Assembly: GCF_003858395.1 (NCBI RefSeq)
Contig: NZ_QWEV01000005.1
Location: 2,480,001-2,544,000, forward strand
Reading direction: 5' to 3'
DNA length: 64,000 bases
From: Acidipila sp. EB88
Lineage (GTDB): Bacteria > Acidobacteriota > Terriglobia > Terriglobales > Acidobacteriaceae
This document shows, one piece after another, positions 1-7,726 of the stretch; position 1 is the first letter of the stretch; the number at the start of each line of letters is the position of its first letter. The position numbers and the translations under genes are program-made. A model generated the notes under the pieces. The model was not told the DNA's origin. It did no database searches and saw only the letters and a program-made list of their open reading frames with translations.

Positions 1-177
1 TCTGGGGGGTGAGCCTGCCCGAGTCTCGGGCGCTTTAGCGCTGGCTGCAGGTGCAGGGTCTGGCGACTGCTTCTTCGGCTCTTCAAAGAAGAATCCCAGC
101 TGCGTCGTTTCCAGGTCGCTGCCGCCCAGCGGCTGGCGGTCGTCCGGGGATTCCGAACCTCTGGAGGTCGCGCTCAC
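1..177 (-). CDS. N-terminal fragment of a protein running off the left edge (possibly XseA)
   Basis: An open minus-strand frame begins at a GTG (complement of 175-177), just after an in-frame TAG, and stays open to base 1. The visible 59 residues are hydrophilic and rich in Pro, Ala, Ser and Glu, and include LETTQLGFFFEEPKKQ. No ATG and no clear Shine-Dalgarno site is present. The QLGFFFEEP pattern resembles the leader of exodeoxyribonuclease VII large subunits in related bacteria, but that is a guess from memory and the catalytic part lies outside the window. It would be transcribed divergently from the channel gene at 297, leaving about 120 bp for both promoters. Confidence 0.4.
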   Translation of the reverse strand, partial: MSATSRGSESPDDRQPLGGSDLETTQLGFFFEEPKKQSPDPAPAASAKAPETRAGSPPR

Positions 178-296
178 TGCATGATTCTACAACTGTGTTT
201 CCGGCCGCCGCATGGCGCTCATTCGGCCGCCGCTGCCGCACCCCGGGCCGCACTCCCTGCTTGACGGATAGCACTGCGGCTGCTTCTCTTGTGAGG

Positions 297-1463
297 ATGC
301 GTGCGATTGCTGCGGTTGCCGGAGTTCTTGCGATTCTGCTGGTGTTGCTGGACGCTTTCCAGACAGTGATCCTGCCGCGGCGGGCAATCGGGCGGTTTCG
401 CCTCACGCGGCTCGTGTACATGGCCACGTGGGCCCCCTGGTGCTGGCTGGGCCGCTTCGTCCGCAAGCCGCGCAGCCGCGAAACCTGGCTTTCCATCTAC
501 GGTCCTTCGTCCCTCGTCTTCCTGATCGTGATGTGGGCTCTTGGCCTGGTGCTTGGTTTCGGCCTTTGTTTCTACGCTGAAGGCTCCCCGGTCACCGATC
601 CCCTGGTCGCGCACGCTGACTTTCGCTCGGATATCTACATCAGTGGCACCACGCTGTTCACGCTCGGCCTCGGCGACGTGCTGCCGCACAACCGTTTTAC
701 GCGCGAGTTGCTCGTGGTGGAGGCAGGGCTCGGCCTCGGCTTTGTAGCCGTCGTGATCGGCTACTTTCCCGTGCTTTATGGCGCGTTTTCCCGCCGCGAA
801 GTCAGCATCTCCCTGCTCGATGCGCGGGCCGGGTCGCCGCCGTCCGCAGCAGAGCTGCTGCGACGTCATGCGTTCACCGGCGGCAGCACAGCTCTCGTTA
901 CCTTGCTGGAAGAGTGGGAGCGATGGGCGGCGGAGCTGCTGGAGAGCCACATCTCCTACCCGTTGCTGTGCTATTTCCGCTCCCAGCACACAAACCAGAG
1001 CTGGCTCAGCGCATTGTGCGCGGTGCTGGACACCTGTGCGCTGATGGTTGCGACCGTGCAGGATATGCCCGGCCGCCAGGCCCAGTTGACCTTTGCCATG
1101 GCGCGCCACGCCGTGGTCGATCTATCGCAGGTGTTTGAGCTGGAGCCGGTTCAGCCGGAACACGACCGGCTCTCGCCCGGTGCGTTTGAGCAGCTCCACG
1201 ACCTGCTCTGCCAGGCAGGAACCCGGGTCGCGCGTGACCCCGGTTCAAAGGCGCGCCTGGCCGAAATGCGGGCGCTCTATGAGCCGTACGTCGAGTGCCT
1301 GTGCCGGTACCTCTCCATGGACGTGCCTCCTTTTGTGCCGCAGCGACCGCGTCGAGACAATTGGCAGACCGTGGCCCAGGTGCTGCACGCGACGCAGGTC
1401 GCCTCCGCCAGCGGACCCACGTCGCCACAGCCAGAGCACGAAGAGGAACATCACATCTTCTAA
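297..1463 (+). CDS. two-transmembrane K+ channel-like protein
   Basis: Integral membrane protein of 388 residues. A first helix spans residues 4-25, another hydrophobic helix 72-94, then a pore-loop signature ISGTTLFTLGLGD (filter TLGLGD at 122-127), then a long helix at about 132-158. This order (helix, pore, helix) is that of the Ion_trans_2 two-helix potassium channels, but the filter reads TLGLGD rather than the usual TVGYGD, so K+ selectivity is an inference. The 230-residue C-terminal half is soluble and has no RCK/TrkA-N fold that I can recognise. ATG 297 was chosen because the hydrophobic start follows it; a GTG at 291 is also possible. The longer frame from 51 has shadow-like composition. 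Confidence 0.72.
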   Translation: MRAIAAVAGVLAILLVLLDAFQTVILPRRAIGRFRLTRLVYMATWAPWCWLGRFVRKPRSRETWLSIYGPSSLVFLIVMWALGLVLGFGLCFYAEGSPVTDPLVAHADFRSDIYISGTTLFTLGLGDVLPHNRFTRELLVVEAGLGLGFVAVVIGYFPVLYGAFSRREVSISLLDARAGSPPSAAELLRRHAFTGGSTALVTLLEEWERWAAELLESHISYPLLCYFRSQHTNQSWLSALCAVLDTCALMVATVQDMPGRQAQLTFAMARHAVVDLSQVFELEPVQPEHDRLSPGAFEQLHDLLCQAGTRVARDPGSKARLAEMRALYEPYVECLCRYLSMDVPPFVPQRPRRDNWQTVAQVLHATQVASASGPTSPQPEHEEEHHIF

Positions 1464-1531
1464 GCCAGCAGCGCCCTCCCGGGAGCGCTTTCCGGATTGC
1501 GGGTGCGGGCCGGCCGTCATTCCTCGTCCAC

Positions 1532-1564
1532 AAAAAAGAAGCCGCCCCGCTGGGGGACGGCTTC
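1532..1564 (-). terminator. Rho-independent terminator of the 50-aa gene
   Basis: On the minus strand a GAAGCCG...CGGCTTC stem (1538-1544 with 1558-1564, extended by C/G pairs) is followed at once by six Ts (complement of 1532-1537). This is a textbook intrinsic terminator and it is oriented for the small minus-strand gene ending at 1599. Confidence 0.8.
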
Positions 1565-1598
1565 TGAGTGGCATGCATCGCATGCTGATCCTGCAGAA

Positions 1599-1751
1599 TT
1601 AGTGCGAAATCGAGTGCTCCCCGGTCATCTGAGCCGTGGCATGGTGGGAGTGTGTAAGCCGCGTCCGCTGTGCGGAGTTCTGGCAAAGTGCAAGGAAGCC
1701 GACAAGGGTGGCGACGCCACAACCACCATAGACCTGTAGAAAGAGTGACAC
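1599..1751 (-). CDS. 50-aa single-pass membrane microprotein, function unknown
   Basis: Not a standard-length ORF, but it has every mark of a gene. The GTG start (complement of 1749-1751) sits 7 nt after a strong GGGGGAG Shine-Dalgarno site. The frame is MSLFLQVYGG-CGVATLVGFL-ALC, one hydrophobic helix at about residues 9-23. A polar tail follows, rich in His, Thr and Ser and containing the SHHATAQ stretch, and it ends ISISH-like at residue 50 with TAA at 1599-1601. An intrinsic terminator with a U-run follows 34 bp later, and an AT-rich leader lies upstream (1752-1910). The predicted topology is a short N-terminus, one membrane span and a His-rich tail. I do not recognise a family. It resembles small accessory subunits of membrane complexes only in size and layout. 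Confidence 0.62.
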   Translation of the reverse strand: MSLFLQVYGGCGVATLVGFLALCQNSAQRTRLTHSHHATAQMTGEHSISH

Positions 1752-1910
1752 GACTTGGCTCCCCCGCAGTTGCTGCGCTCCCTCTGCCTGGCAGGTAAGA
1801 AGTACAACTTCCGCGTATGTTTGATGCCCAGACGATAAGCCGAAATGAATACGATTGGCTACAAGAAAACGCCCCTATTCTTAGCTTTTTTTTAACAAAG
1901 TTCGATGCAA

Positions 1911-1943
1911 CAACAAGGCCTCCCTTTTGAGGGGGCCCCGTTG
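1911..1943 (-). terminator. hairpin after the DHS-like gene
   Basis: Inverted repeat CAACgGGGCC.CCTC / GGG.GGCC.TGTTG with an AAAA loop, 18 bp past the minus-strand stop at 1961. The bases that follow on that strand are TTG-rich but hold no long U-run, so it is a plausible but imperfect terminator. Confidence 0.5.
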
Positions 1944-1960
1944 ATTGCAATGGACTTGCA

Positions 1961-3022
1961 CTAGGCGGTGACTGGATCAAACACCCGCGCGAAGTGCTTG
2001 CCCGCCCGGGCCGCGTGCGCTTTCTTGTGGAAAGCGTAGCCCGCGATCAGCGGCACGGCGAGTGTGGCCTCCGAGAAAACCATCTGCTCGAAAGTTGTAT
2101 CCACCTTGCCCCACGAGCTGGCTTCCTTCAGCGTGCTCGACGAGAGCGCGCCATCGCGCACATCGGCGACCGTGACCTGGATCGCATACTTGTGCATCGG
2201 GGCGTCCATGCCCAGGATGTCGGCGGCAACCACGATGTCCTGTGCGAAGTTCTTTGGAACGCCGCCCCCGATCATCAGCAGGCCGGTCGTCGGATTGGCA
2301 ATCTTCAGCTGGGTCAGCTCATAAAAATCCTTGGCCGAGTCCAGGGAAACCATCGGCTTGCCCTGGCGTGCGTGCTGGTGCGCCACCAGTCCGAAGCCGG
2401 CCGAGCAGTCCGAAAACGCCGGGCAGAAGATCGGCACGTCGCACTCGTAGGCCGCATGCACGATCGAGTCCACGCCACCCTTGGCCAGGGTCTTGCCCTC
2501 GCGCTCCAGGTAGGCGCCCATCTCGCGGATAAACTCACGCGAAGAGTGGGGGCGCGGCTCAAGCGAATCGGCGATCTGGCCGGTAATGTCGTCGCAGATC
2601 CGCAGCTCTTCTTCGTCGATCAGCGTGTCGTAGATGCGGTCGATCATCAGTTCGCGCAGGGTCGCATCCTCGGTGCCCTGCTTATACAGTTCATCCGCGA
2701 TCCAGTGCTTGAAGCCCAGTGCTTCAAAGAAGTCCTGGTCGACGATGTTGGCGCCCGTCGAAACAATTGCGTCCACCATCTTGTTCCGGATCAGGTCAAC
2801 AAATACCTGCTTGAGTCCGGACGAGATCAGGGAGCCGGCGAGGCACAGGATGACGCCGCATTCCGTATCGAGCAGCATGCGCTCGTAAATCGACGCCGCC
2901 CGGGCGAGGTCACGGGAGGTGAACGCCATGTGCTGCATGGCATCGACAAGCGCCACCACATCGTGCTGCTTGATGTCGATGTGCTGGATAGGAGTGGTCA
3001 GGAGTTCCGATTTTGTAGGCAT
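1961..3022 (-). CDS. deoxyhypusine synthase-family protein
   Basis: A 353-residue cytosolic NAD-dependent enzyme of the deoxyhypusine synthase (DHS) superfamily, which transfers the aminobutyl group of spermidine. The glycine-rich GGGVPKNF segment is at 252-259. EASSWGK at 300-306 matches the family's catalytic-lysine motif (EAVSWGK in eukaryotic DHS), so Lys306 is the likely imine-forming residue. Length is normal for the family. Eukaryotes and archaea use DHS to modify eIF5A/aIF5A; bacteria lack that substrate, and some bacterial homologues are thought to act as polyamine aminobutyltransferases such as homospermidine synthase. The true acceptor here cannot be told. ATG 3022 was preferred over the long upstream extension, which overlaps the divergent transporter's promoter region. 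Confidence 0.85.
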   Translation of the reverse strand: MPTKSELLTTPIQHIDIKQHDVVALVDAMQHMAFTSRDLARAASIYERMLLDTECGVILCLAGSLISSGLKQVFVDLIRNKMVDAIVSTGANIVDQDFFEALGFKHWIADELYKQGTEDATLRELMIDRIYDTLIDEEELRICDDITGQIADSLEPRPHSSREFIREMGAYLEREGKTLAKGGVDSIVHAAYECDVPIFCPAFSDCSAGFGLVAHQHARQGKPMVSLDSAKDFYELTQLKIANPTTGLLMIGGGVPKNFAQDIVVAADILGMDAPMHKYAIQVTVADVRDGALSSSTLKEASSWGKVDTTFEQMVFSEATLAVPLIAGYAFHKKAHAARAGKHFARVFDPVTA

Positions 3023-3154
3023 GGCAAGTCGTAGTTTAACAGCGTGGGCTGCGGTGTTTCTTGAACATTTGGTGTAGCCGCAGGGCGCCGGTGCGAGCGC
3101 TGCCCTGGCTCCCGGTGCGCCCCAACCCGCCCGGTGCAGTACCATCGCAGGCAC

Positions 3155-4465
3155 GTGCTGCCTATCCAACCCAGTGGTTCCGATTCCCGACGCCCCATGC
3201 AGCGGATTGTGCTGGCGCTGCTGTTTGCCGCCGGCTCCATCAACTTCCTCGATCGTGGTTCGCTTTCCATTGCCAACGGGCCGATCCGAAGCGAGCTTCA
3301 CCTTTCCGGCTCGCACATGGGAGCCCTGCTCTCGTTCTTTTCCCTTGCGTATGGGCTGGCACAACTGCCGGTGGGTGCGTTGCTGGACCGGTTCCGGGCG
3401 CGCCTTCTGCTGGGCGGCGGCCTGCTGCTCTGGTCGGCCGCACAGGCAGCCACTGCCCTGGTCCGGAGCTTTGCCCAGTTTGTGCCGCTGCGCCTGCTGC
3501 TCGGCGTTGGCGAGGCCCCTTTCTTTGCCGCGGGTGTCCAGTCAATCGAGGGCTGGTTCGCGCCGGGCGAGCGCGGCTGGCCGACCGGGCTCATGAACGC
3601 CTCCACCATGCTGGGCCAGGCCATCGCGCCGCCGGTGCTCACCGTGCTGATGCTGCATGGCGGCTGGCGCTCCATGTTCGCCGTAATCGGGGCCCTGGGT
3701 GTTCTGCTGGCGTTGTGCTGGTTCCCGCTCTACCGCGATCCGCCGGCGCCCGCTCTTCCAGGTCCGAGGCAAACTCGACTCCCTCAACATTCCACGGCGT
3801 CGACCCTGTCGGTGCGGCAGTGGATCGGGTTCTTTCGCAGCGCCACCATGTGGGGCATGCTGCTCGGTTTCTCCGGCATCAACTACACGGCATGGCTCTA
3901 CATGGCATGGCTGCCCGGCTACCTTGAAGAGGCCCGCCACGTCTCCGTCGCCCGCACCGGGGCACTCTCAGTCGTGCCTTTCCTGCTGGGGGCCTGTGGC
4001 ATGTTCCTGAGCGGCCTGCTTGCCGACGCCCTGGTCCGGCGGGGCCAGGACCCTCTGCGCTGCCGGCGTTGGATCGTGGTCTCGGGCATGGTCTTGTCCG
4101 CCGCCTTCACCTTTTTCGTGGCTGGTGCCGGGTCCACCCGTTCGGCCGTGCTGCTCATCGCAGCCGCGTTGTTCTGCGTGCACTTTGCCGGCACGGCGGC
4201 GTGGGGCATCGTGCAATTTGCCGCACCCGCAGGGCGCGTCGCCACCATCGCCTCCATCCAGAATTTCGGTTCGTTTATGGTGGCCTCGGTGGCGCCGTGG
4301 CTAACGGGCTGGCTGCTGGACCGCACCCACGCCTTTGCCCTGGCGCTGTCTCTCTGCTCGGCCGTCACGCTGGTGGGTGCGGCTGCCTACGCGACGCTGG
4401 TGCGCCGGCCTATCGAAGCCGCTCCTGCACCGGCACCGCTGCCGGCCACCATGGGCCGGGGCTAG
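3155..4465 (+). CDS. MFS transporter, anion:cation symporter-like
   Basis: About 436 residues with roughly 12 hydrophobic helices. The first helix carries the INFLDRGSLSIA motif typical of the ACS (sugar acid/organic anion:H+ symporter) branch of the major facilitator superfamily. The LLDRFRARLLL loop between helices 2 and 3 stands where the MFS A-motif is expected. The substrate cannot be inferred from the neighbours. The start is uncertain: GTG 3155 follows a GCAGG Shine-Dalgarno-like site, while ATG 3197 (MQRIVLALL) sits right before helix 1 but has no such site. Its stop overlaps the stop of the convergent VWA gene in the shared CTAG at 4462-4465. Confidence 0.85.
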   Translation: MLPIQPSGSDSRRPMQRIVLALLFAAGSINFLDRGSLSIANGPIRSELHLSGSHMGALLSFFSLAYGLAQLPVGALLDRFRARLLLGGGLLLWSAAQAATALVRSFAQFVPLRLLLGVGEAPFFAAGVQSIEGWFAPGERGWPTGLMNASTMLGQAIAPPVLTVLMLHGGWRSMFAVIGALGVLLALCWFPLYRDPPAPALPGPRQTRLPQHSTASTLSVRQWIGFFRSATMWGMLLGFSGINYTAWLYMAWLPGYLEEARHVSVARTGALSVVPFLLGACGMFLSGLLADALVRRGQDPLRCRRWIVVSGMVLSAAFTFFVAGAGSTRSAVLLIAAALFCVHFAGTAAWGIVQFAAPAGRVATIASIQNFGSFMVASVAPWLTGWLLDRTHAFALALSLCSAVTLVGAAAYATLVRRPIEAAPAPAPLPATMGRG

Positions 4466-5649
4466 TTGCCCTTGGCCCCCGCGCTGCTGGAGCTGCTTCC
4501 GTAGTAGCCGACCCGTGTCTGCACAAACAGGTCCTTCTTCCTGGTGACCAGGCTGATGCGATGGAACCCGTCGCCTTCGCTGGCGGCATCGGGCGTGTAG
4601 CCCAGCATGTACTGCTGGCGCAGTTCTTCGGCGATCTGCTTGTAGATCTCGTCGAAGTTCTCCTTCTTCTTGGCCTCGAAGAAGCGGCCGCCGGTCTCAT
4701 CGGCGATCTGCTGCATGATCTTCTTGCCATCGACATGCGGCTCTCCGCCGCCGCCGCTGGGCCGCTGGCCACCCCCGCCACGGCCACCCGGATACCCCAT
4801 GCCGCCACCGCCGGGATAGCCCATGCCACCACCCGGGAACCCGATGCCACCACCACGCCGGCCGCCACCCTGCCCCGGACCGCTGCCGCCGCTGTTGTTG
4901 TGGTCATCGCCCTTGAAGTAGATCGTGTACACCCCGGCTTCGGCTTTTTCCGCTGCTTCCATGGCGCCGTGCAGTGTTTCCTTGCTGCCACGGTCTTCGC
5001 CATCGCTCAGCACGATGATGGCCTTGCGCCCAGTCTGTTTCTGCAGCAGTTCGTGCGCGGAAAGGTAGATGGCGTCGTAAAGCTGCGTGCCACCGCGACG
5101 GTTTCCACCGCCACTGCTTCCACTGCTGCCGCCGCTGTCACTGTTCTCCGCCGGCGTCGGCCCCATCGTGTTCAGGGCCTCGTTCAGCTTGGGCTTTGAC
5201 GAGGTGAGGTCTTCGAGCAGTTCCACCTCGCGGTCAAAGTGCAGCACCGCCGCCTTGTCGGTGGGTCGCGTGATCATGTCATCCAGAAAACTCTGGCTCG
5301 CGGTTCGCTCGGTGTCCAGCGCGTCGCGCATGCTGCCGCTGGTGTCCACGTTGAGCGCCAGGGTGAGCGGCAGGTTGGTATCGAGCGAGAAGTAGCGGAT
5401 CGTTTCAGGCCGGCTGTCCTCGGTGAGGGTAAAGTCCTCCTTGGTCAGCCCGGAGACGATCTTGCCCTTCTTGTCGCGCACCACCACCGGCAGCGTGACC
5501 AGTCGTGCATTGACGGAGAGGGTGGTGGGCGGGCCGGTCTCGACGGGTGCACTGGAGGCAGGGGCGGGCGTTTTCGGCGCGGGCGCCTGGGCAAGCAGCA
5601 CAGGCGAAGAGAGCAGCAGGCAGCAAAGGGAAAGCAGGTCGCGACGCAT
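4462..5649 (-). CDS. secreted VWA-domain protein (acidobacterial VWFA-related family)
   Basis: A 395-residue exported protein. An N-terminal signal peptide (RRDLLSLCCLLLSSPVLLAQ) is followed by a Pro/Ala linker, a short beta-rich domain (residues 44-90) and a von Willebrand factor A domain starting near 94. The MIDAS motif DTSGS lies at 102-106 and a LSDGED strand at 214-219. Two low-complexity inserts break the domain: Ser/Gly-rich at 170-187 and Gly-rich at 252-302, the latter with GMGYPGGG repeats. This layout matches the VWFA-related proteins that are abundant in Acidobacteria and whose ligands are mostly unknown. Start ATG 5649 begins the signal peptide. It is divergent from the S1/P1 nuclease gene with only 73 bp between them. 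Confidence 0.82.
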   Translation of the reverse strand: MRRDLLSLCCLLLSSPVLLAQAPAPKTPAPASSAPVETGPPTTLSVNARLVTLPVVVRDKKGKIVSGLTKEDFTLTEDSRPETIRYFSLDTNLPLTLALNVDTSGSMRDALDTERTASQSFLDDMITRPTDKAAVLHFDREVELLEDLTSSKPKLNEALNTMGPTPAENSDSGGSSGSSGGGNRRGGTQLYDAIYLSAHELLQKQTGRKAIIVLSDGEDRGSKETLHGAMEAAEKAEAGVYTIYFKGDDHNNSGGSGPGQGGGRRGGGIGFPGGGMGYPGGGGMGYPGGRGGGGQRPSGGGGEPHVDGKKIMQQIADETGGRFFEAKKKENFDEIYKQIAEELRQQYMLGYTPDAASEGDGFHRISLVTRKKDLFVQTRVGYYGSSSSSAGAKGN

Positions 5650-5722
5650 CGCTCTGTTGGACGCGTTATCCGCCTGCAAAGTTCACCATGTGGCAAACTG
5701 CCCGAGGCTATACTTTTCGGGC

Positions 5723-6721
5723 ATGCCAACCAACCGTCTCTGCCCTTCCTCCGCACGCGTGCGCACAGTTGTTGCTCTCCTGCTTTTCGCCGGCGCTGCA
5801 GCGCCAAACTGCTTCGGCTGGGGCTCCGACGGGCATCGCATCATCAACCGCCTGGCCGTGGTATCGCTGCCCGGGGACGTGCCAGCATTTCTGACCACGC
5901 CCACCGCCTTGGCGGAAATCGAGTACCTGGGGCCGGAGCCGGACCGGTGGCGCTCCCCGGCGGAGCCGGAGCTGAGCGCAGAGCAGGCACCCGACCACTT
6001 CATCGATCTTGAATATGCGGATGTGCTCGGCCCCCTGCCGCCTCGCCGCTATGACTTCATCGAGCAGCTCAGCCGGTATCGCGCTGCGCACCCGGGCGAG
6101 GCCGCGGTTGAGACGCCCGAAAAGGTAGGGATGCAGCCGTGGCAGACCGAGGAAGTCTGGGAGCGGCTCAAGTCCGGTTTCCGAGAGTACCGGGCAGCCC
6201 TGGCAAAGCACGAGGACACCCGGCCGCAGGAGGCCGCGGTGCTGTTTTACGCAGGCTGGCTCGGGCACTACGTGGGCGATGGCTCGCAGCCCCTCCATGT
6301 CACCCGCGACTATAACGGGTGGGTCGAGAAGGAGAACCCGCATGGCTACACCACCGACCACCACATCCACGCCGACTTCGAAACCACGTTTGTAGCTTCG
6401 GTGATCAAGCCGGCGGACGTGGCATCCCTGGTGCAGCCGCTGCAGCCGATTGGCGACGAATGGACCGACTACCTGGCTTACCTGCGGCACTCAGCCTCGC
6501 TCACCGAGCAGACCTACGCGCTTGAGAAAGCAGGCGGCTTCAACGGCATGGGCACGCCGGAGGGCAAGGCTTTTACCGCGCAGAGGCTGGCAGCCGGTGC
6601 CGGCATGCTGCGGGACCTGATCTACGCGGCTTGGCAGAAGAGCGCCGAACCCGTACCCGAGTACCACCACGATGCCCCGTCCGGCCCGTCCGGCGCGAAG
6701 TCTCCTGCCGGCGGCAACTGA
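5723..6721 (+). CDS. S1/P1-type zinc nuclease / phospholipase C-fold protein
   Basis: Secreted protein of 332 residues. After a signal peptide, the predicted mature protein begins at Trp in CFG/WGSDGHRIIN. In the S1/P1 family the N-terminal Trp and the following His bind the trinuclear zinc cluster. Further likely ligands are in AGWLGHYVGDGSQPLH and in the HHIHADFE region. The family hydrolyses single-stranded DNA/RNA 3'-nucleotides in the periplasm or outside the cell, a plausible source of nucleosides for the salvage operon located 1 kb away (inference). The C-terminus has a Pro/Ser/Gly tail. The ATG at 5723 lies only 9 nt after a TATACT box (5709-5714), so either the promoter is elsewhere or the leader is very short. 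Confidence 0.85.
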   Translation: MPTNRLCPSSARVRTVVALLLFAGAAAPNCFGWGSDGHRIINRLAVVSLPGDVPAFLTTPTALAEIEYLGPEPDRWRSPAEPELSAEQAPDHFIDLEYADVLGPLPPRRYDFIEQLSRYRAAHPGEAAVETPEKVGMQPWQTEEVWERLKSGFREYRAALAKHEDTRPQEAAVLFYAGWLGHYVGDGSQPLHVTRDYNGWVEKENPHGYTTDHHIHADFETTFVASVIKPADVASLVQPLQPIGDEWTDYLAYLRHSASLTEQTYALEKAGGFNGMGTPEGKAFTAQRLAAGAGMLRDLIYAAWQKSAEPVPEYHHDAPSGPSGAKSPAGGN

Positions 6722-6847
6722 TCCGCTGGGCTGCCCGGACACTGGATCGCCAGGGCAACACAACACGGGAGGACAGGAGCTGCCGCGCACAGCGTTGCGG
6801 CAGCGCTGTTCCTGGCCGGGTGTGTTGCCGCGAAACGTTCCGTGCTG

Positions 6848-7582
6848 CTAGTTGCCGCCCCGGCTCCAGAGCGAACCCAGCCCGCCGTCCACGCCGAGCA
6901 CCTGCCCCGTGATCCAGCTTTGCGCCGGGTCGAGCAGGAACGCGATCGCCGAAGCGATGTCTTCGGGCTTCCCCAGGCGACCCAGCGCATGCATGTTGAG
7001 CGAGGCCTTCATCGAGGCTTCGTTGCTCATCAGCCGCGCGGTCAGTGGGGTGTCGGTCAGCCCGGGCGCGACGCAGTTGAACCGCAGCCCTCGCCGGGCG
7101 TAGGTGGCAGCCGCAGAGAGCGCAAGGCCCTGCACGCCCGCCTTGGCTGCGGCAATCGCCTCATGGTTCACCAGCCCAATGCGTGCCGCGGCGCTGGACA
7201 CCAGCACCACCGAGCCCGTGCCGGGGATCGCCTTCACCGCACCACGCATCGCCGCGAACGAGCTCTTGAGATTGTGCGTCAGCACCGAGTCAAACTCGTC
7301 ATCCGTGGTCACATGCCCGGGCTTCAACAACAGGGAGCCGAAGCAGTTCGCTACGCCGTGCAGTTCACCGAACTGGCGCGCCCCTTCTGCGATCGCTGCT
7401 TCAATCGAGGCACTGTTCGTTGCATCGGCAACGGCCTGTGCCGCGCCAAGCTCGCCGGCAAGCTGGCGTAGCTTTTCAGGGTCGCGTCCGGCGATCAGCA
7501 CCCGGTCGCCGCGGGCGATCAGGGTGCGGCAAAGCGCCGTGCCCACTCCACCGTAGCCGCCAAGAATTACAAAATTTGCCAC
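6848..7582 (-). CDS. SDR-family oxidoreductase lacking the catalytic tyrosine
   Basis: A 244-residue short-chain dehydrogenase/reductase fold: nucleotide-binding GGYGGVG at 8-14, ANCFG at 78-82 in place of NNAG, SSAA at 129-132, and APGLTDTPLT plus the VDGG end. In the YxxxK active site the Lys is present (Lys147) but the Tyr is Ile (Ile143, within NHEAIAAAKAG), confirmed at base level at 7151-7180. Either catalysis differs from classical SDRs or the protein is a non-enzymatic NAD(P)-binding relative. GTG start 7582 is preceded by AAGGAG. It lies downstream of udk on the same strand but behind a hairpin, so it is probably its own unit. Confidence 0.8.
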   Translation of the reverse strand: MANFVILGGYGGVGTALCRTLIARGDRVLIAGRDPEKLRQLAGELGAAQAVADATNSASIEAAIAEGARQFGELHGVANCFGSLLLKPGHVTTDDEFDSVLTHNLKSSFAAMRGAVKAIPGTGSVVLVSSAAARIGLVNHEAIAAAKAGVQGLALSAAATYARRGLRFNCVAPGLTDTPLTARLMSNEASMKASLNMHALGRLGKPEDIASAIAFLLDPAQSWITGQVLGVDGGLGSLWSRGGN

Positions 7583-7701
7583 AGCCTTGCTCCTTCAGTC
7601 GTCGGTTTCTTCGGGATCACGGCGGGTTGGATGACGGGAAGCGGCACCTGCGTGCCGGTCGCCCCGGCCGCGTACCTTCGTGGCGTAAACACCACCGAAG
7701 C

Positions 7702-7724
7702 GCTGGCTGCGTGCGGCAGCCAGC
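7702..7724 (-). terminator. hairpin ending the nucleoside-salvage operon
   Basis: Perfect 9-bp inverted repeat GCTGGCTGC/GCAGCCAGC three bases after the udk stop. The minus strand continues with a moderately T-rich stretch but without a long U-run. Confidence 0.6.
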
Positions 7725-7726
7725 AC

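Noticed and set aside
51..296. Longer start (82 extra residues) for the K+ channel-like protein
   Set aside because: The added part is Arg/Ser/Pro-rich, lies over the probable divergent gene start and has no good start signal; the hydrophobic N-terminus begins at 297.
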